Origin: Acidimicrobiales bacterium
GTDB lineage: Bacteria > Actinomycetota > Acidimicrobiia > Acidimicrobiales > Aldehydirespiratoraceae
NCBI GenBank assembly: GCA_029246685.1
Contig: JAQWMR010000002.1
Location: forward strand, 1-64,000
DNA: 64,000 bases
Reading direction: 5' to 3'
The notes below the pieces were generated by a model. That model saw nothing but the letters and a program-made list of their open reading frames with translations. It did no database searches and was not told the origin of the DNA. Position numbers and translations under genes: made by a program. This document shows, in pieces, positions 35,709-44,889 of this stretch; position 1 is the stretch's first letter; every line of letters begins with the position of its first letter.

Positions 35709-36875
35709 GTGGAACTCCGAGTGACCGCTACGGCGCGAGATGGTGCTGGCGTCGCTCGAGCTGAGGACGGCCGGGTGGTCTTCGTTGAGGGTGCTCTCGT
35801 GGGCGAAACCGTCACCGTCGAAATGCTAAAAGTCGACCGTCGCTGGTCCCGCGCTCGCGTCGTCACCGTGCTGGATCCGTCGCCGGACCGGGTGCCGGTT
35901 CCGTGCACGCATCAGATCGAAGGCTGCGGCGGATGCGACCTGCTCCACGTCGGGCCCGACGCCCAGCTGCGGACGAAGTCGTCGATGGTCATCGACCAGC
36001 TGGTCCGGGCCGAGGTCGACGCACCGGATCCCGCGCTGCGATCGCTGGATGACGATCACGGCCGCACCACAATCCGTGCGGCGATCAGCGACGGACGCGC
36101 CGGCTATCGAGTTCGGGGTTCGCACGACGTTGTCGTCCCGGACGTGTGCGACGCGGTCGACCCGAGCGCTGAGCGACTACTCGTCGACGGTCGGTTTGGC
36201 GACGCTCGAGAGATCACGATCCGAGTTGGCAACCGCACCGGCGAACGGCTCGTGTTGGTCGAGGGCAGCACCTTCGATGTCGAGCTGCCGGACGACGTGC
36301 TCATGGCGAGCACCGACGATCTCAAGAAGGGCAAGCGAGCCTGGATTCATGAGGAAGCCGGTGGCCGTCGGTGGCGCGTCTCGGCTCGCTCGTTCTTCCA
36401 GAACCGGCCGGCGGGGGTCGACGCGCTCGTCGACGAAGTCTCCGAGATGGTCGACGAACTCGGCGAGGACGGACCGCTCGTCGATGCCTATGCGGGCATC
36501 GGGATTTTTGCCGGAACGATCGGCGCCGGTCGGACGGTCTACGCGATCGAGCGCGGTCGCGACTCCATCGCCGACGCGAAGGTGAACCTCGAGGGCGACG
36601 TGAAGGTGATCAAGGCCTCCGTCGAACGTTGGCGCCCCTCGCCCGCAGCTGTGGTCATCGCCGACCCGGCCCGCGAGGGCTTGGGCAAGGCTGGCGTCGC
36701 ATCGCTCGTGCGAGCGGAACCGAAGCTCTTCGTGCTGGTGAGCTGCGACCCGTCGTCGTTCGCCCGCGACGCCAAACTGCTGACGGATGCCGGCATGCGC
36801 CTCGACCGACTCACCGTCGTCGACATGTTCCCCGGCACCTCCCACGTCGAGACCGTCGGAGCCTTCGTCGCCTAA
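35709..36875 (+). CDS. TrmA/RlmD family RNA (uracil-5)-methyltransferase
   Basis: A 388-residue SAM-dependent methyltransferase acting on uracil in tRNA or rRNA. It has a short TRAM-like N-terminal domain, a Cys cluster (CTHQIEGCGGC, about 64-74) likely to bind Fe-S, SFFQNRP, the SAM loop DAYAGIGIFAG, ADPAREGLG and the catalytic Cys in LVSCDPSSFARD. RlmD- and TrmA-type activities cannot be told apart from sequence. GTG 35709 has a -10 box 7 nt upstream. Confidence 0.88.
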   Translation: MELRVTATARDGAGVARAEDGRVVFVEGALVGETVTVEMLKVDRRWSRARVVTVLDPSPDRVPVPCTHQIEGCGGCDLLHVGPDAQLRTKSSMVIDQLVRAEVDAPDPALRSLDDDHGRTTIRAAISDGRAGYRVRGSHDVVVPDVCDAVDPSAERLLVDGRFGDAREITIRVGNRTGERLVLVEGSTFDVELPDDVLMASTDDLKKGKRAWIHEEAGGRRWRVSARSFFQNRPAGVDALVDEVSEMVDELGEDGPLVDAYAGIGIFAGTIGAGRTVYAIERGRDSIADAKVNLEGDVKVIKASVERWRPSPAAVVIADPAREGLGKAGVASLVRAEPKLFVLVSCDPSSFARDAKLLTDAGMRLDRLTVVDMFPGTSHVETVGAFVA

Positions 36876-36895
36876 CGCTCGCTGACCTAGCGCTG

Positions 36896-36924
36896 TGTAA
36901 CGCGGGGTCAGACCCCCCGTTACA
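36896..36924. repeat. 29-nt palindromic repeat, copy 1
   Basis: An imperfect palindrome of the form TGTAACG-C-GGGGTC-A-GACCCC-CC-GTTACA sits between two converging genes. Its exact reverse complement occurs at 39968-39996. GGGGTCAGACCCC cores of this kind are known from REP-type elements linked to RAYT transposases. It could also form a terminator-like hairpin, but there is no T tract. Confidence 0.85.
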
Positions 36925-36929
36925 GAAGC

Positions 36930-37889
36930 TCAGAGGTCGGCGTGGAAAGCGAGCATGTCGGCTTCGAAGATCGCCGGTTGATCCCCTTCGCCGCCGATGT
37001 GGGCGCCCTTCTGGCCGAAACCGCGTTCGATGGCGGCCATGAAGGTGTCGAGGTCGGTGAGGCCTGGGTCGGGGGTTCCGACGATGGGATCGATCATTGC
37101 CCCGTCGTCCGCGAGGTACGTCGTGGGCATGTTGGGGCACACGCGGGCCTCGTCCATGAATGAGACCGCCTCGTGGCGATCGAAGCTGTGTTGTGCGCCG
37201 CCCACGATCCGGATGGAGGCGTCACCCCCGGCCGCCCGCATTGCGGCGACCTGCGACTGCACTTCTTGGGGTGAGCACCATTCGTCGTGTTCCCCGATGA
37301 TCGCCCGGAGGCGAGTACCTCCGAGAGCTGGGTCCGCGAACTGCTGCCCACACCATGGGTAGACGGCGTAGGCCGCAGCGAGCCGAGGGCCGTCGCCCAT
37401 GATCGCGCCCGCGAAGTGGATCGAGGAAGCAATCGTCACCGCCGCGCCGCCGCGGCTGTGGCCCTGCGCGGCGATCCGCGTCGCATCGATCTCCGGGCGA
37501 GCGGCGAGTACCCGAAGGGCGGCAAGGACGTCGTAGGCGCTGGCGGCGAAGCTGTACTGAACCTGATTGGAGACAGTCGAGCTCACAGAACGGGCGCCGA
37601 ACGGGTCGAGTACGAAGGCGGTGTAGCCGTTGCGGACGAGTGTCTCCGCGTGCATTTCGTGGTTCGGCCCCACTCCGAGCGATCCCGGCACGACCATGAC
37701 GGTCGCGCCGTTGGGATCCGACGCGACAAAGAGCTTGCCGTCGATCACCACGTCGTCATCGCCCGTCGAAGCGGTCATCGCGTCGACGTAGTTTCTCGGG
37801 TTCCGGGTGGGGATCTGGACGTTCTCGCCGCGGACACCGGCGTAGGTCACGTCGTCGTCGAGGTAGCGCGAGTCGCGTGTGAGGGCCAT
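36930..37889 (-). CDS. Alpha/beta hydrolase, dienelactone-hydrolase-like
   Basis: A 319-residue hydrolase. The nucleophile motif GHSRGG, an acid in GEHDEW and the His in AQHSFDRHE follow the dienelactone hydrolase layout (DLH uses Cys; here it is Ser). It begins MALTRDSRYLDDD; ATG 37889 is preferred because a TACCGT box lies 8 nt upstream. The substrate is unknown. Confidence 0.82.
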   Translation of the reverse strand: MALTRDSRYLDDDVTYAGVRGENVQIPTRNPRNYVDAMTASTGDDDVVIDGKLFVASDPNGATVMVVPGSLGVGPNHEMHAETLVRNGYTAFVLDPFGARSVSSTVSNQVQYSFAASAYDVLAALRVLAARPEIDATRIAAQGHSRGGAAVTIASSIHFAGAIMGDGPRLAAAYAVYPWCGQQFADPALGGTRLRAIIGEHDEWCSPQEVQSQVAAMRAAGGDASIRIVGGAQHSFDRHEAVSFMDEARVCPNMPTTYLADDGAMIDPIVGTPDPGLTDLDTFMAAIERGFGQKGAHIGGEGDQPAIFEADMLAFHADL

Positions 37890-37903
37890 GTGGCAGGACG
37901 GTA
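37890..37903 (-). promoter_or_regulatory. -10 box for leaderless hydrolase mRNA
   Basis: On the minus strand TACCGT (37903-37898) is followed by 8 nt and ATG 37889. Confidence 0.45.
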
Positions 37904-37945
37904 GCACCACCCGCCGGTTGCTCCTGGAGGGATGTCCCTGGTCGA

Positions 37946-38633
37946 TCAGACGGTGCGGACGAAGTCGAACACGGCGGTGTCGTTTCCGTCGTCGACGCTC
38001 ACGTCGAAGCGCTCATTCGCGGGGGCCGAAGGGAACTCGACTCGCACGAACCAGTCGCCATTGCCATCGGCGGTCGTCGGCGCGGTGGTCGAGTGAGCCG
38101 ACGTCACCCAGACCGTCGCTCCAGGCGCAGCTGTGCCCGAGTACTCGTCGTACGGCGGATCTTCCTCGCAGCTGCCGTAGCGAGCCTGCGCAGTGAAGTC
38201 GATGGTGGGAGTGCGGTCGTCGTCGGCGCGGCAGTGGTCGTCGTTGGTGGGGGAGCGGTCGTCGTGGGTTCGATCTGCGCGGGTGCGGCGGTGGTGGTCG
38301 GCGGGACCAGGTGATCGGGTTCGGTCTTGGGTGGCATGGTGGGCCCGGCGCTTCCGTCGCCGTCTCGGTGGACGCATCGTCGAGGACCGGCAGCAGCGGG
38401 TCCGGCGTGGGCACGTCGACGACGTCGACCGGCGCCGTCGATTCTCCGGTCTGTGCGAGGAAGACGCCGAGGCTGGCGACCAGCGTGATGGCGCACACCG
38501 CCATCGCCGTGCGCACCGTCTTCATGCGGTCGGCGTGGACGAGCGCGGCTCGCATCCGGTCCGGGTCGGGGCCACCGGTCGGGCCGGCTGGACCGGCGCC
38601 GGCGAGGGCTCGGCGGACTTCGTACTCGTTCAT
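37946..38633 (-). pseudogene. Membrane-anchored sigma-factor partner, frameshifted twice
   Basis: Coupled (ATGA) to the ECF sigma gene, where an anti-sigma factor is expected. The first frame gives MNEYEVRRALAGAGPAG and a membrane segment (AVCAITLVASLGVFLA) then VPTPDPLLPVLDDAS. A second frame supplies a Pro/Thr linker (VPPTTTAAPAQIEPTTTAPP). A third supplies an Ig-like end (TIDFTAQARYGSCEEDPPYD, later VEFPSAPANERFDVSV) to 37946. Two 1-nt losses, near 38345 and 38200-38300, would rejoin all three. Read as a pseudogene, or possibly as sequence errors in the repetitive linker. Confidence 0.7.
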
Positions 38634-39277
38634 CGCGGCATCTCCGATTCGAGAAGGCGGCTCAGGGCTTCCATGCCCCGGTAGACATGGGTGCGGACGG
38701 ACCCGATCGATATGTCGAGAATCTCGGCGATCTCGGACTCGGTGCGGTCCTCGTAGTGACGCAGCACAAGACAAGCGCGCTGGCGCTCGGACAACTCCTG
38801 CAGCGCCACGACCACCTGGTCGCGTGAGTCATTGCGCATCGCTTCGGACTCGGCGCTGGCGACGTCCGGCTGGGGTTCCGGCCGGTTTCGCTTGATGACG
38901 CCGAGATGGCGGCCTCGGCCGCGCGCTAGGTCCAGCACGGTGGTGCGGAGGTAGCCGCCGACCTTGGCCTCGTCGTTGATGCGGTCCCGCGCGCCGTAGA
39001 GCTTCACGAATGCTTCGTGGACGAGATCCTCGGCCATTGCCGGTTCAGGAGCGATGAAGCCGGCGAACCGCAGCAGGTCCCGATAGTGGTCCTCGTATGC
39101 CGCCAGGAGCTCGTCGTGGCGCTCGGCTCGCTTGTCTTTGCGTGAAACTCGGCGAGTCTGGGTCGTGCGGCGGGGCGCGGCGACAGCGCTTGACGACGTT
39201 GCCGCCATGGGGGCGCTGAGGGTCGCGTCGATGGTCACCACCCTTTCAGACGCGTCAGTCACCCCGATCTCTGACAT
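38630..39277 (-). CDS. ECF (extracytoplasmic function) RNA polymerase sigma factor
   Basis: A 215-residue sigma-70 family protein. Region 2 is seen in DLLRFAGFIAPEPAMAEDLV and AFVKLYGARD, region 4 in LSERQRACLVLRHYEDRTES and EILDISIGSVRTHVYRGM. The N-terminus has a ~50-residue Ala/Ser/Arg-rich extension. Its stop overlaps the start of the broken membrane partner. If that partner is dead, this sigma factor may be free of its usual control. Confidence 0.9.
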   Translation of the reverse strand: MSEIGVTDASERVVTIDATLSAPMAATSSSAVAAPRRTTQTRRVSRKDKRAERHDELLAAYEDHYRDLLRFAGFIAPEPAMAEDLVHEAFVKLYGARDRINDEAKVGGYLRTTVLDLARGRGRHLGVIKRNRPEPQPDVASAESEAMRNDSRDQVVVALQELSERQRACLVLRHYEDRTESEIAEILDISIGSVRTHVYRGMEALSRLLESEMPR

Positions 39278-39308
39278 GAAATCCCATCGGCACGAGAATT
39301 TGTCGAAT

Positions 39309-39920
39309 TCAGGTTCCGCCGACGCCGAGTCTTCCGATCAATTCGTCCGCAACCTCGGGGAGTGCCTCGGACGCGCCGACGAGACGGTCCCCGTGGCCCT
39401 GGTAGGGCTGCACGAATTCGTTGTGCATCGGGGCCACGAACTGCGCGAACTGGCGGCGGACGTCGTCGGCATCGCGGCCCCGCTCGGCGATGTCGCGACG
39501 GATTCGGCGCTCGAGTCGCACGTCCTCGGGGACGTCGATGAACACGGCATGGTCGAGCACATCGCGTATCTCCGGGAAGCAAAAGAGCAGGATCCCGTCA
39601 ACGATGACGATCTCGCGTGGCGTCACGTTGTTGGTGCGACCCGTCCGGGTGTGCGTGGCGAAGTCGTACTCGGGGACCTCGATCGAGCGACCAGCTCGCA
39701 GCTCTCTGAGATGAGCCACGAAGAGTTCATGGTCGAGCGAGTCGGGGTGGTCGTAGTTGACCTCCCGACGTTCCGCCATCGTGAGGTGGGAGAGGTCGCG
39801 GTAGTACGCGTCGAAGGCGAGCGACGACACCCGCCCGGCGTCGAGTCTGCGCAGCAACGCGTTCGCGAGCGTGGTCTTGCCCGCGCCTGAGCCGCCGCAG
39901 ATCCCCATGAGCCGTGCCAC
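39309..39920 (-). CDS. udk: Uridine kinase
   Basis: Phosphorylates uridine and cytidine in the salvage pathway. The 203-residue P-loop kinase has GGSGAGKTT (about 8-16), FDAYYRDLSHLT and NYDHPDSLDHELF, the uridine kinase signature. GTG 39920 is preferred because TAGCGT lies 8 nt upstream. It ends 31 nt before the start of the ECF sigma gene on the same strand. Confidence 0.88.
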   Translation of the reverse strand: MARLMGICGGSGAGKTTLANALLRRLDAGRVSSLAFDAYYRDLSHLTMAERREVNYDHPDSLDHELFVAHLRELRAGRSIEVPEYDFATHTRTGRTNNVTPREIVIVDGILLFCFPEIRDVLDHAVFIDVPEDVRLERRIRRDIAERGRDADDVRRQFAQFVAPMHNEFVQPYQGHGDRLVGASEALPEVADELIGRLGVGGT

Positions 39921-39934
39921 GGGCGGCAACGCTA
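39921..39934 (-). promoter_or_regulatory. -10 box for leaderless udk mRNA
   Basis: On the minus strand TAGCGT (39934-39929) is followed by 8 nt and the GTG at 39920. Confidence 0.45.
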
Positions 39935-39967
39935 CCAAGTCCACCCTTCGAGAAAGGCAGCCGGTTG

Positions 39968-39996
39968 TGTAACGGGGGGTCTGACCCCGCGTTACA
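39968..39996. repeat. 29-nt palindromic repeat, copy 2
   Basis: The exact reverse complement of the copy at 36896-36924 (TGTAACGG-GGGGTCTGACCCC-GCGTTACA pattern). It overlaps the last five bases of the SGNH gene on the minus strand. The two copies bracket the dienelactone hydrolase, ECF unit and udk. Confidence 0.85.
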
Positions 39997-40747
39997 AACC
40001 GTCGGTCGGGGCGGTGGCTGCGGCGATGAGTTGGGGGGCGAGCCACTCGGCGACCACTAGGGTCGATGTGGACGAGAAATGGACGCCATCGGGGCGCAGC
40101 CATTCGTCGTCGTCACGGGCATCGACCCACGCCGCCATGTCGATCACCTCGACGTTCGGCCGATCCGCGGCTACGTCGGCGATGATCTCGCGCCACCGCT
40201 CGGCCCGACCCGGGTCGTACTCGCTGAAGCTCGAACCCGTGGGCAGGCCGTCGATTCGAGCCTCGCCGACGTCGGGGTGAGCGATCAACACGACCCGATC
40301 GGCGTACTCGTGAAGCGCGTCGACCGTCTCGAGAAGGAGCTCCCGGTGCATCTCGGCGCGACCAAGGTCCATCAGAGAGAGGAAGTCGCCGCCGCCAAGC
40401 CGGTGGTCGACGATCTCCCACGCTCCCAGCTGCACCATGGCGACATCGAGTCGCCGCGGCGAGCCGTCCGGGTAGGAGGGTTGGTGGGAATCGAGGGCCC
40501 GCAGCCAGCTTCCGAGCCAATCGTCGCAGTCCGCGTCGACCGCGAACTCCCGGCCTTCGAGGATCCTGGTTCCGCCGCTGATGAGGCCACAGCCGAGCGT
40601 CGCATCGCCGCGGACGACCCAGAGCCGGCCGGGATTCTCCTGCGCCCATCGGGCGACGCCGGTGCCGGTCATGAGCGCCGTCGAGTCGCCGAACATCGCG
40701 ATCGCGGGAACGAGCTCCGGTTCTGTCTCCTGGATCGCACCGGCCAC
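39992..40747 (-). CDS. SGNH/GDSL-type hydrolase, partner of the acyltransferase
   Basis: A 251-residue protein with the catalytic Ser in MFGDSTALMTG (about 21) and the Asp-His box DGVHFS near the end (about 222-227). SGNH domains of this type usually form the C-terminal half of OafA-like O-acetyltransferases. Here it is a separate frame starting GTG 40747, only 7 nt after the acyltransferase stop. It probably works with that protein on a surface polysaccharide. No signal peptide is seen. Confidence 0.8.
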   Translation of the reverse strand: MAGAIQETEPELVPAIAMFGDSTALMTGTGVARWAQENPGRLWVVRGDATLGCGLISGGTRILEGREFAVDADCDDWLGSWLRALDSHQPSYPDGSPRRLDVAMVQLGAWEIVDHRLGGGDFLSLMDLGRAEMHRELLLETVDALHEYADRVVLIAHPDVGEARIDGLPTGSSFSEYDPGRAERWREIIADVAADRPNVEVIDMAAWVDARDDDEWLRPDGVHFSSTSTLVVAEWLAPQLIAAATAPTDGL

Positions 40748-40754
40748 GGCGAGG

Positions 40755-42048
40755 TCAGCCGTCGCTTCCGGCGGCCGCGCTCGTGGACGACGTTGCCGGT
40801 TCGGTCGTCGGTGCCGCCGTGGGCGGCGCCGCCGTGAGCTCTGCGAGTTCCCGTTCGGCCTGGGCGAAGTCGATCGGCGCCTCGTCCGGTTGATTCATTG
40901 CCGCGAGACCGACGATCGCCAGCGCCGCGACCGCGGTCGCCGGGATCACGAGGAGCAGGCGGCGGCCGCTGCCGTCGGCCCGCCGGATCGGCGTCTCGAT
41001 GTAGCGATGCATCGCGAGAGCGAGCGGGACGGTGCTCGCGAGGCTGACAGCGAAGCGGGCGAGTGGCTGCAGCGATGTCTCCTGCTGCAGGAGGAGAAGG
41101 ATCGGCCAGTGCAGCAGGTATCCGCCGTAGGAGATCACGCCGAGTTGGCGGAGGGGTTCGAGGGCGAGGACGTGGCGCCAAATCGTGCCAGGGGTCATTG
41201 CCGCGACGAGCATGATCAGGGTGAGCACCGCATGAAGCCCGAGCCCGCCACGGTACAGCCACAGATCGGTGGGCGTGGCGGTGGCCCACATCGCGGCGGT
41301 TACGACGAGCGCGCCGGCGGTGGCGACGTCGAGGGTCCGGACGATCGCAGAGGACGTCGGGGCCTCGGAGCGGCGCTGCCACCAGACGGCCAACAGCGCG
41401 CCGAGTGCGAGCTCGCCGAGACGCCCGTCGGTTCCGAAGTAGACCCGGTCGGTGGAGGCGCCGTTCGCGATCAGGAACGCCGGCCACGCAAGAACGGCCA
41501 GTCCGACGACGGTGAGGCCGATGGCGAAGCGGCGCGTCGCCCCACCAGCCGCACGCAGAGAGATCGCGAGCAGAGCGGGGACGACGAAGTAGTACTGCTC
41601 CTCGACGGCGAGCGACCAGAAGTGGCGGAAGAAACGACGGGCTCTGGAAGAGCGCGCCGTAGCTGTCGCCCTCAGCGATGAACCGCCAGTTCGAGAAGTG
41701 GAACAGCGAGCCGAACGCGTCGGCGCGGAGGCGGTCGAGCTGTGAGGCGTCGGCCACGACGGCGACGAGGATCGTCGTCAGAACAATCGTGACCATGGCT
41801 GCCGGCAGCAGACGACGGATCCGGCGCTCCCAGAACGAGTCGAGCGCGATGCCGCCGGTCGTGCGCCGTTCCTGCAACAGCAGGGTGGTGATCAGGAAGC
41901 CGGAGAGCGTGAAAAATGTGGAAACACCGAGGAACCCTCCACGGAGCCAGTCGATGCCGGCGTGGTAACCGACGACGCCCAGGAGCGCGACGGCTCGCAG
42001 CCCGTCGAGGGCCGGTTGATACTCGAACCGTTTCCCGTCTACTCGCAT
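40755..42048 (-). pseudogene. Acyltransferase 3 (OafA-like) membrane protein, split by a frameshift
   Basis: The N-terminal frame from ATG 42048 has the acyltransferase 3 start (YQPALDGLRAVALLGVVGYH, then GVSTFFTLSGFLITTLLL). At 41632-41634 an extra base in a T run (minus strand) shifts the frame; the sequence continues in the next frame with FFRHFWSLAVEEQYYFVVPA and further membrane segments to 40755, ending in an Ala/Thr-rich tail. Removing one base restores about 430 residues. It would O-acetylate a cell-surface glycan. It may be a real pseudogene or a sequencing error. Confidence 0.78.
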
Positions 42049-42115
42049 TGCTGGGGCCCCAGGGTACGCACCTGTGAACACGGCCGAAATGGGCCATACG
42101 TGCCAGGATCAGAAC

Positions 42116-43756
42116 ATGAGCGAGAGCGTGCTGTCCCGACACGAGTTGTCGAGCGTGAACGTCGTGTCGCCGATGACCTACGAGTTGCTCCAACCGGCCG
42201 ATCTCGAGCCCGGATCGCCGGTCCTCTTGTGGCTCCACGGGGGCGACGGACCGGAGCAGTTCACCCCCCAGACACGCCCGGCCTTCGAGCAGTGTTGGGG
42301 CGATGGCTCGCTTCCGCCGATGTCGGTCGTGATCCCCCATTCCACGCGCTCGTTCTGGCTCGACGGTGTAGGCGAGAACGCGGCGTGGGAGACGATGCTG
42401 ACCGAGGAACTGCTCCCGCGCGTGCGGGAACAGCACGGCGGTGGCGACGTGGCTGTCACCGGTGGAATCTCCATGGGTGGGATGGGTTCGCTGCGGCTCG
42501 CCTTCCGCCACCCTGAACTGTTCGCCGCGGTGGTGTCGATGGAACCGGGCATCGAGCCCACAGAGATCTACGGCGAAGTACGAGAACGAGATCGTGTGTT
42601 CCGTCGGGATGGCGTGATGGAAGCGCTCTTCGGCGATCCCGTCGACGCTTCTCTGTACCGGCGCAACCATCCGGTCCAGGTCGCGATGGACAACGCCGTC
42701 GACATCGTGGCCAGTGGTCTCGCCATCTACTTGGAGTGCGGAGACGAGGACTTCCTGCATCTCCAGAACGGCACGGAGGCGCTACACCGCCGGCTGTGGG
42801 ACGTCGGGATCCGCCACGAGTACCGGTCTGTTCGCGGCGGGAACCACATCGGCCGCTCGCTCGGGCCCCGGCTGATCGATGCGCTCCGATTCCTCGGTCG
42901 CAGTCTCGAGGAAGCGACCGAGGACGAGCAGCTGAGCCTGGTGAAGGCGGGTCTGCCTCAGTTCGACCTGACCAACGAACTCAAGCGAGAGACCGTCATC
43001 GAGGGCCCGACCGGCCCGATCCAGGTCTGGGAGTACGGCGACGGGGAGCCGGTACTGCTCATCCCGTCGCTTGGGCGTGGGGCCGCGGACTTCGAGGATC
43101 TGGCTCGGCGCCTCGCCTACGCGGGCTACCACGCGATCTATCCCGAGCCTCGAGGGATCAACGGTTCCACGGGTGACCTGAGAGACCTCTCGATGGCAGA
43201 CCTCGCGGCGGACGCGGCTGCCGTCGTTCACGCAGTTGCCAACGGGCCGGTGACGATCGTCGGCCACGCGTTCGGCAACCGGGTGTCGCGGATGACGGCC
43301 ACGGACTACCCGCACCTCGTGGACAGCGTGGTGCTGTTGTGCTGTGGAGGGCAGGTCCGCCCCGCGCCCGAGCACGAAGAGGCGCTGATCAAGGTCTTCG
43401 ACGTCGAGGCATCCGACGAGGACCACCTCGCGGCTGTCGACCTCGCCTTCTTCGCCGAAGGCAACGATGCGTCGGTCTGGTTCGACGGTTGGCACGGCGT
43501 CGCCGCGGCCGGTCAGGGCGCTGCGACCGCAAGCCAGCCGATTGAACACTGGTGGGGTGCGGGCGGGAAGGACCTCTTCATCGTGCAGCCCGACGAAGAC
43601 GTCATGGCGGTGACCGAGAACGCCCAGAACCTCTGCGCCGCATTCCCCGACCGTGCCTCGATGGTCATGGTGAAACACGCCGGCCACGCGCTCCTGCCGG
43701 AGCAGCCGGAGGCGGTCGAGGTAGCGGTGCGCAGCTGGCTCACCCGAGTTCGGTGA
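42116..43756 (+). CDS. Fusion of two alpha/beta hydrolase domains; C-terminal one lacks its nucleophile
   Basis: A 546-residue protein. Residues 1 to about 275 resemble an esterase D/S-formylglutathione hydrolase type enzyme with LWLHGGDG and the nucleophile in GGISMGGMGS (Ser119). From about 285 a second, alpha/beta hydrolase fold domain follows (LLIPSLGRGAADF), but its nucleophile motif reads GHAFGN, with Ala at 385 in place of Ser, while the late His (KHAGHALLP) remains. The second domain may be non-catalytic. The stop overlaps the aminotransferase start (GTGA). The substrate is unknown. Confidence 0.8.
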   Translation: MSESVLSRHELSSVNVVSPMTYELLQPADLEPGSPVLLWLHGGDGPEQFTPQTRPAFEQCWGDGSLPPMSVVIPHSTRSFWLDGVGENAAWETMLTEELLPRVREQHGGGDVAVTGGISMGGMGSLRLAFRHPELFAAVVSMEPGIEPTEIYGEVRERDRVFRRDGVMEALFGDPVDASLYRRNHPVQVAMDNAVDIVASGLAIYLECGDEDFLHLQNGTEALHRRLWDVGIRHEYRSVRGGNHIGRSLGPRLIDALRFLGRSLEEATEDEQLSLVKAGLPQFDLTNELKRETVIEGPTGPIQVWEYGDGEPVLLIPSLGRGAADFEDLARRLAYAGYHAIYPEPRGINGSTGDLRDLSMADLAADAAAVVHAVANGPVTIVGHAFGNRVSRMTATDYPHLVDSVVLLCCGGQVRPAPEHEEALIKVFDVEASDEDHLAAVDLAFFAEGNDASVWFDGWHGVAAAGQGAATASQPIEHWWGAGGKDLFIVQPDEDVMAVTENAQNLCAAFPDRASMVMVKHAGHALLPEQPEAVEVAVRSWLTRVR

Positions 43757-44889
43757 CTCGCGTCGCGGCGGCTCGCGCCGACATCGCCCCGTTCTACGTC
43801 ATGGAGGTCATGCGCGCCGCGGAGCTACGGATGGCGGCTGGTCACGACGTGCTCCATCTCGAAGTCGGTCAACCTTCGACTCCCGCGCCGAGGGCGGTGA
43901 TCGAAGCTGCGCATCAGGCGCTGGACAGTGACGAGCTGGGCTACACCACCGCGGCAGGGATCGAGCCGCTGCGGCGCCGACTCACGGAGCACTACGCCGC
44001 CTGGTACGGGGTGACGATCGACCCTGAGGCGGTGATGTTCACCGTCGGTGCGTCAGGCGCCTTTGTTGCCGCGTTCATGGCGGCCTTCGATCCCGGAGAT
44101 CGGGTTGTCGTTCCGACGCCGGGATATCCCTGTTACCGAAATGCTCTCGAGTTGCTCGGATGTGACGTCGTCGAACTGCAGACGGGGATCGAGGATCGCT
44201 TTCAGCCGACTGTCGCTCAGCTCGAGTCGCTCGACTCGATCGATGGTCTCGTACTCAGCTCACCATCGAACCCGACGGGCACGATGCTCGACGCCGAGCG
44301 GATGGCTGCGATCTGCGAATGGTGCCGCGCCAACGATGTGTGGTTCGTGAGCGACGAGATCTACCACGGCATCACCTACGGGGAGTCGGCGCCGACGGCG
44401 CTTCAGTTCGACCCGGAGGCGGTCGTGGTGAACTCGTTCTTGAAGTACTTCTCGATGACGGGATGGCGGCTCGGCTGGATGATAGCCCCTCCGGCCCTTC
44501 GCACTGCTCTCACGAGAGTCGGCCAGAACGCGACCATCGCTGCTCCGACACTCAGCCAGCTCGGCGCAGTGGCGGCCTTCGACGCGCACGAGGAGTGCCA
44601 TGCGAACGTGGCCCGTTATGCCCGCAATCGTCAGGTCCTCCTCGATGGTCTGCTGGCCGCCGGTCTGGATCAGCTCGCGCCGGCCGACGGCGCTTTCTAC
44701 ATCTGGGCTCGAACCGACTATCTCGCGGACGACTCCCAGGTGCTGTGCGCCCGATGGCTCGACGAGCTCGGCATCGCCGCCACGCCCGGCATCGACTTCG
44801 ATCCGGCCAACGGCCACCGCTTCTCGTTCGCCGGTTACGAGGCGGATGTGGCGGAAGCGGTCGCCCGACTGAGAGATTGGACCCCATGA
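43753..44889 (+). CDS. PLP-dependent aminotransferase, class I/II
   Basis: A 378-residue transaminase of the aspartate aminotransferase fold. It has GYTTAAGIEPLRRRL, SSPSNPTGTM, SDEIYHGI and the PLP Lys in NSFLKYFSMTGWRLGW (about 238). The amino acid is not predictable. GTG 43753 overlaps the preceding hydrolase stop, and its own stop overlaps the crotonase start (ATGA), so all three are made together. Confidence 0.88.
   Translation: MTRVAAARADIAPFYVMEVMRAAELRMAAGHDVLHLEVGQPSTPAPRAVIEAAHQALDSDELGYTTAAGIEPLRRRLTEHYAAWYGVTIDPEAVMFTVGASGAFVAAFMAAFDPGDRVVVPTPGYPCYRNALELLGCDVVELQTGIEDRFQPTVAQLESLDSIDGLVLSSPSNPTGTMLDAERMAAICEWCRANDVWFVSDEIYHGITYGESAPTALQFDPEAVVVNSFLKYFSMTGWRLGWMIAPPALRTALTRVGQNATIAAPTLSQLGAVAAFDAHEECHANVARYARNRQVLLDGLLAAGLDQLAPADGAFYIWARTDYLADDSQVLCARWLDELGIAATPGIDFDPANGHRFSFAGYEADVAEAVARLRDWTP

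Noticed and set aside
38340..38346. A G_GGC_CCA heptamer (minus strand) at the first frame change of the ECF partner gene, fitting the X_XXY_YYZ rule for -1 frameshifting and leading exactly into the second frame.
   Set aside because: The second frame change has no such site, and no stem or stop that would make frameshifting useful is visible. Two small deletions explain the data better.
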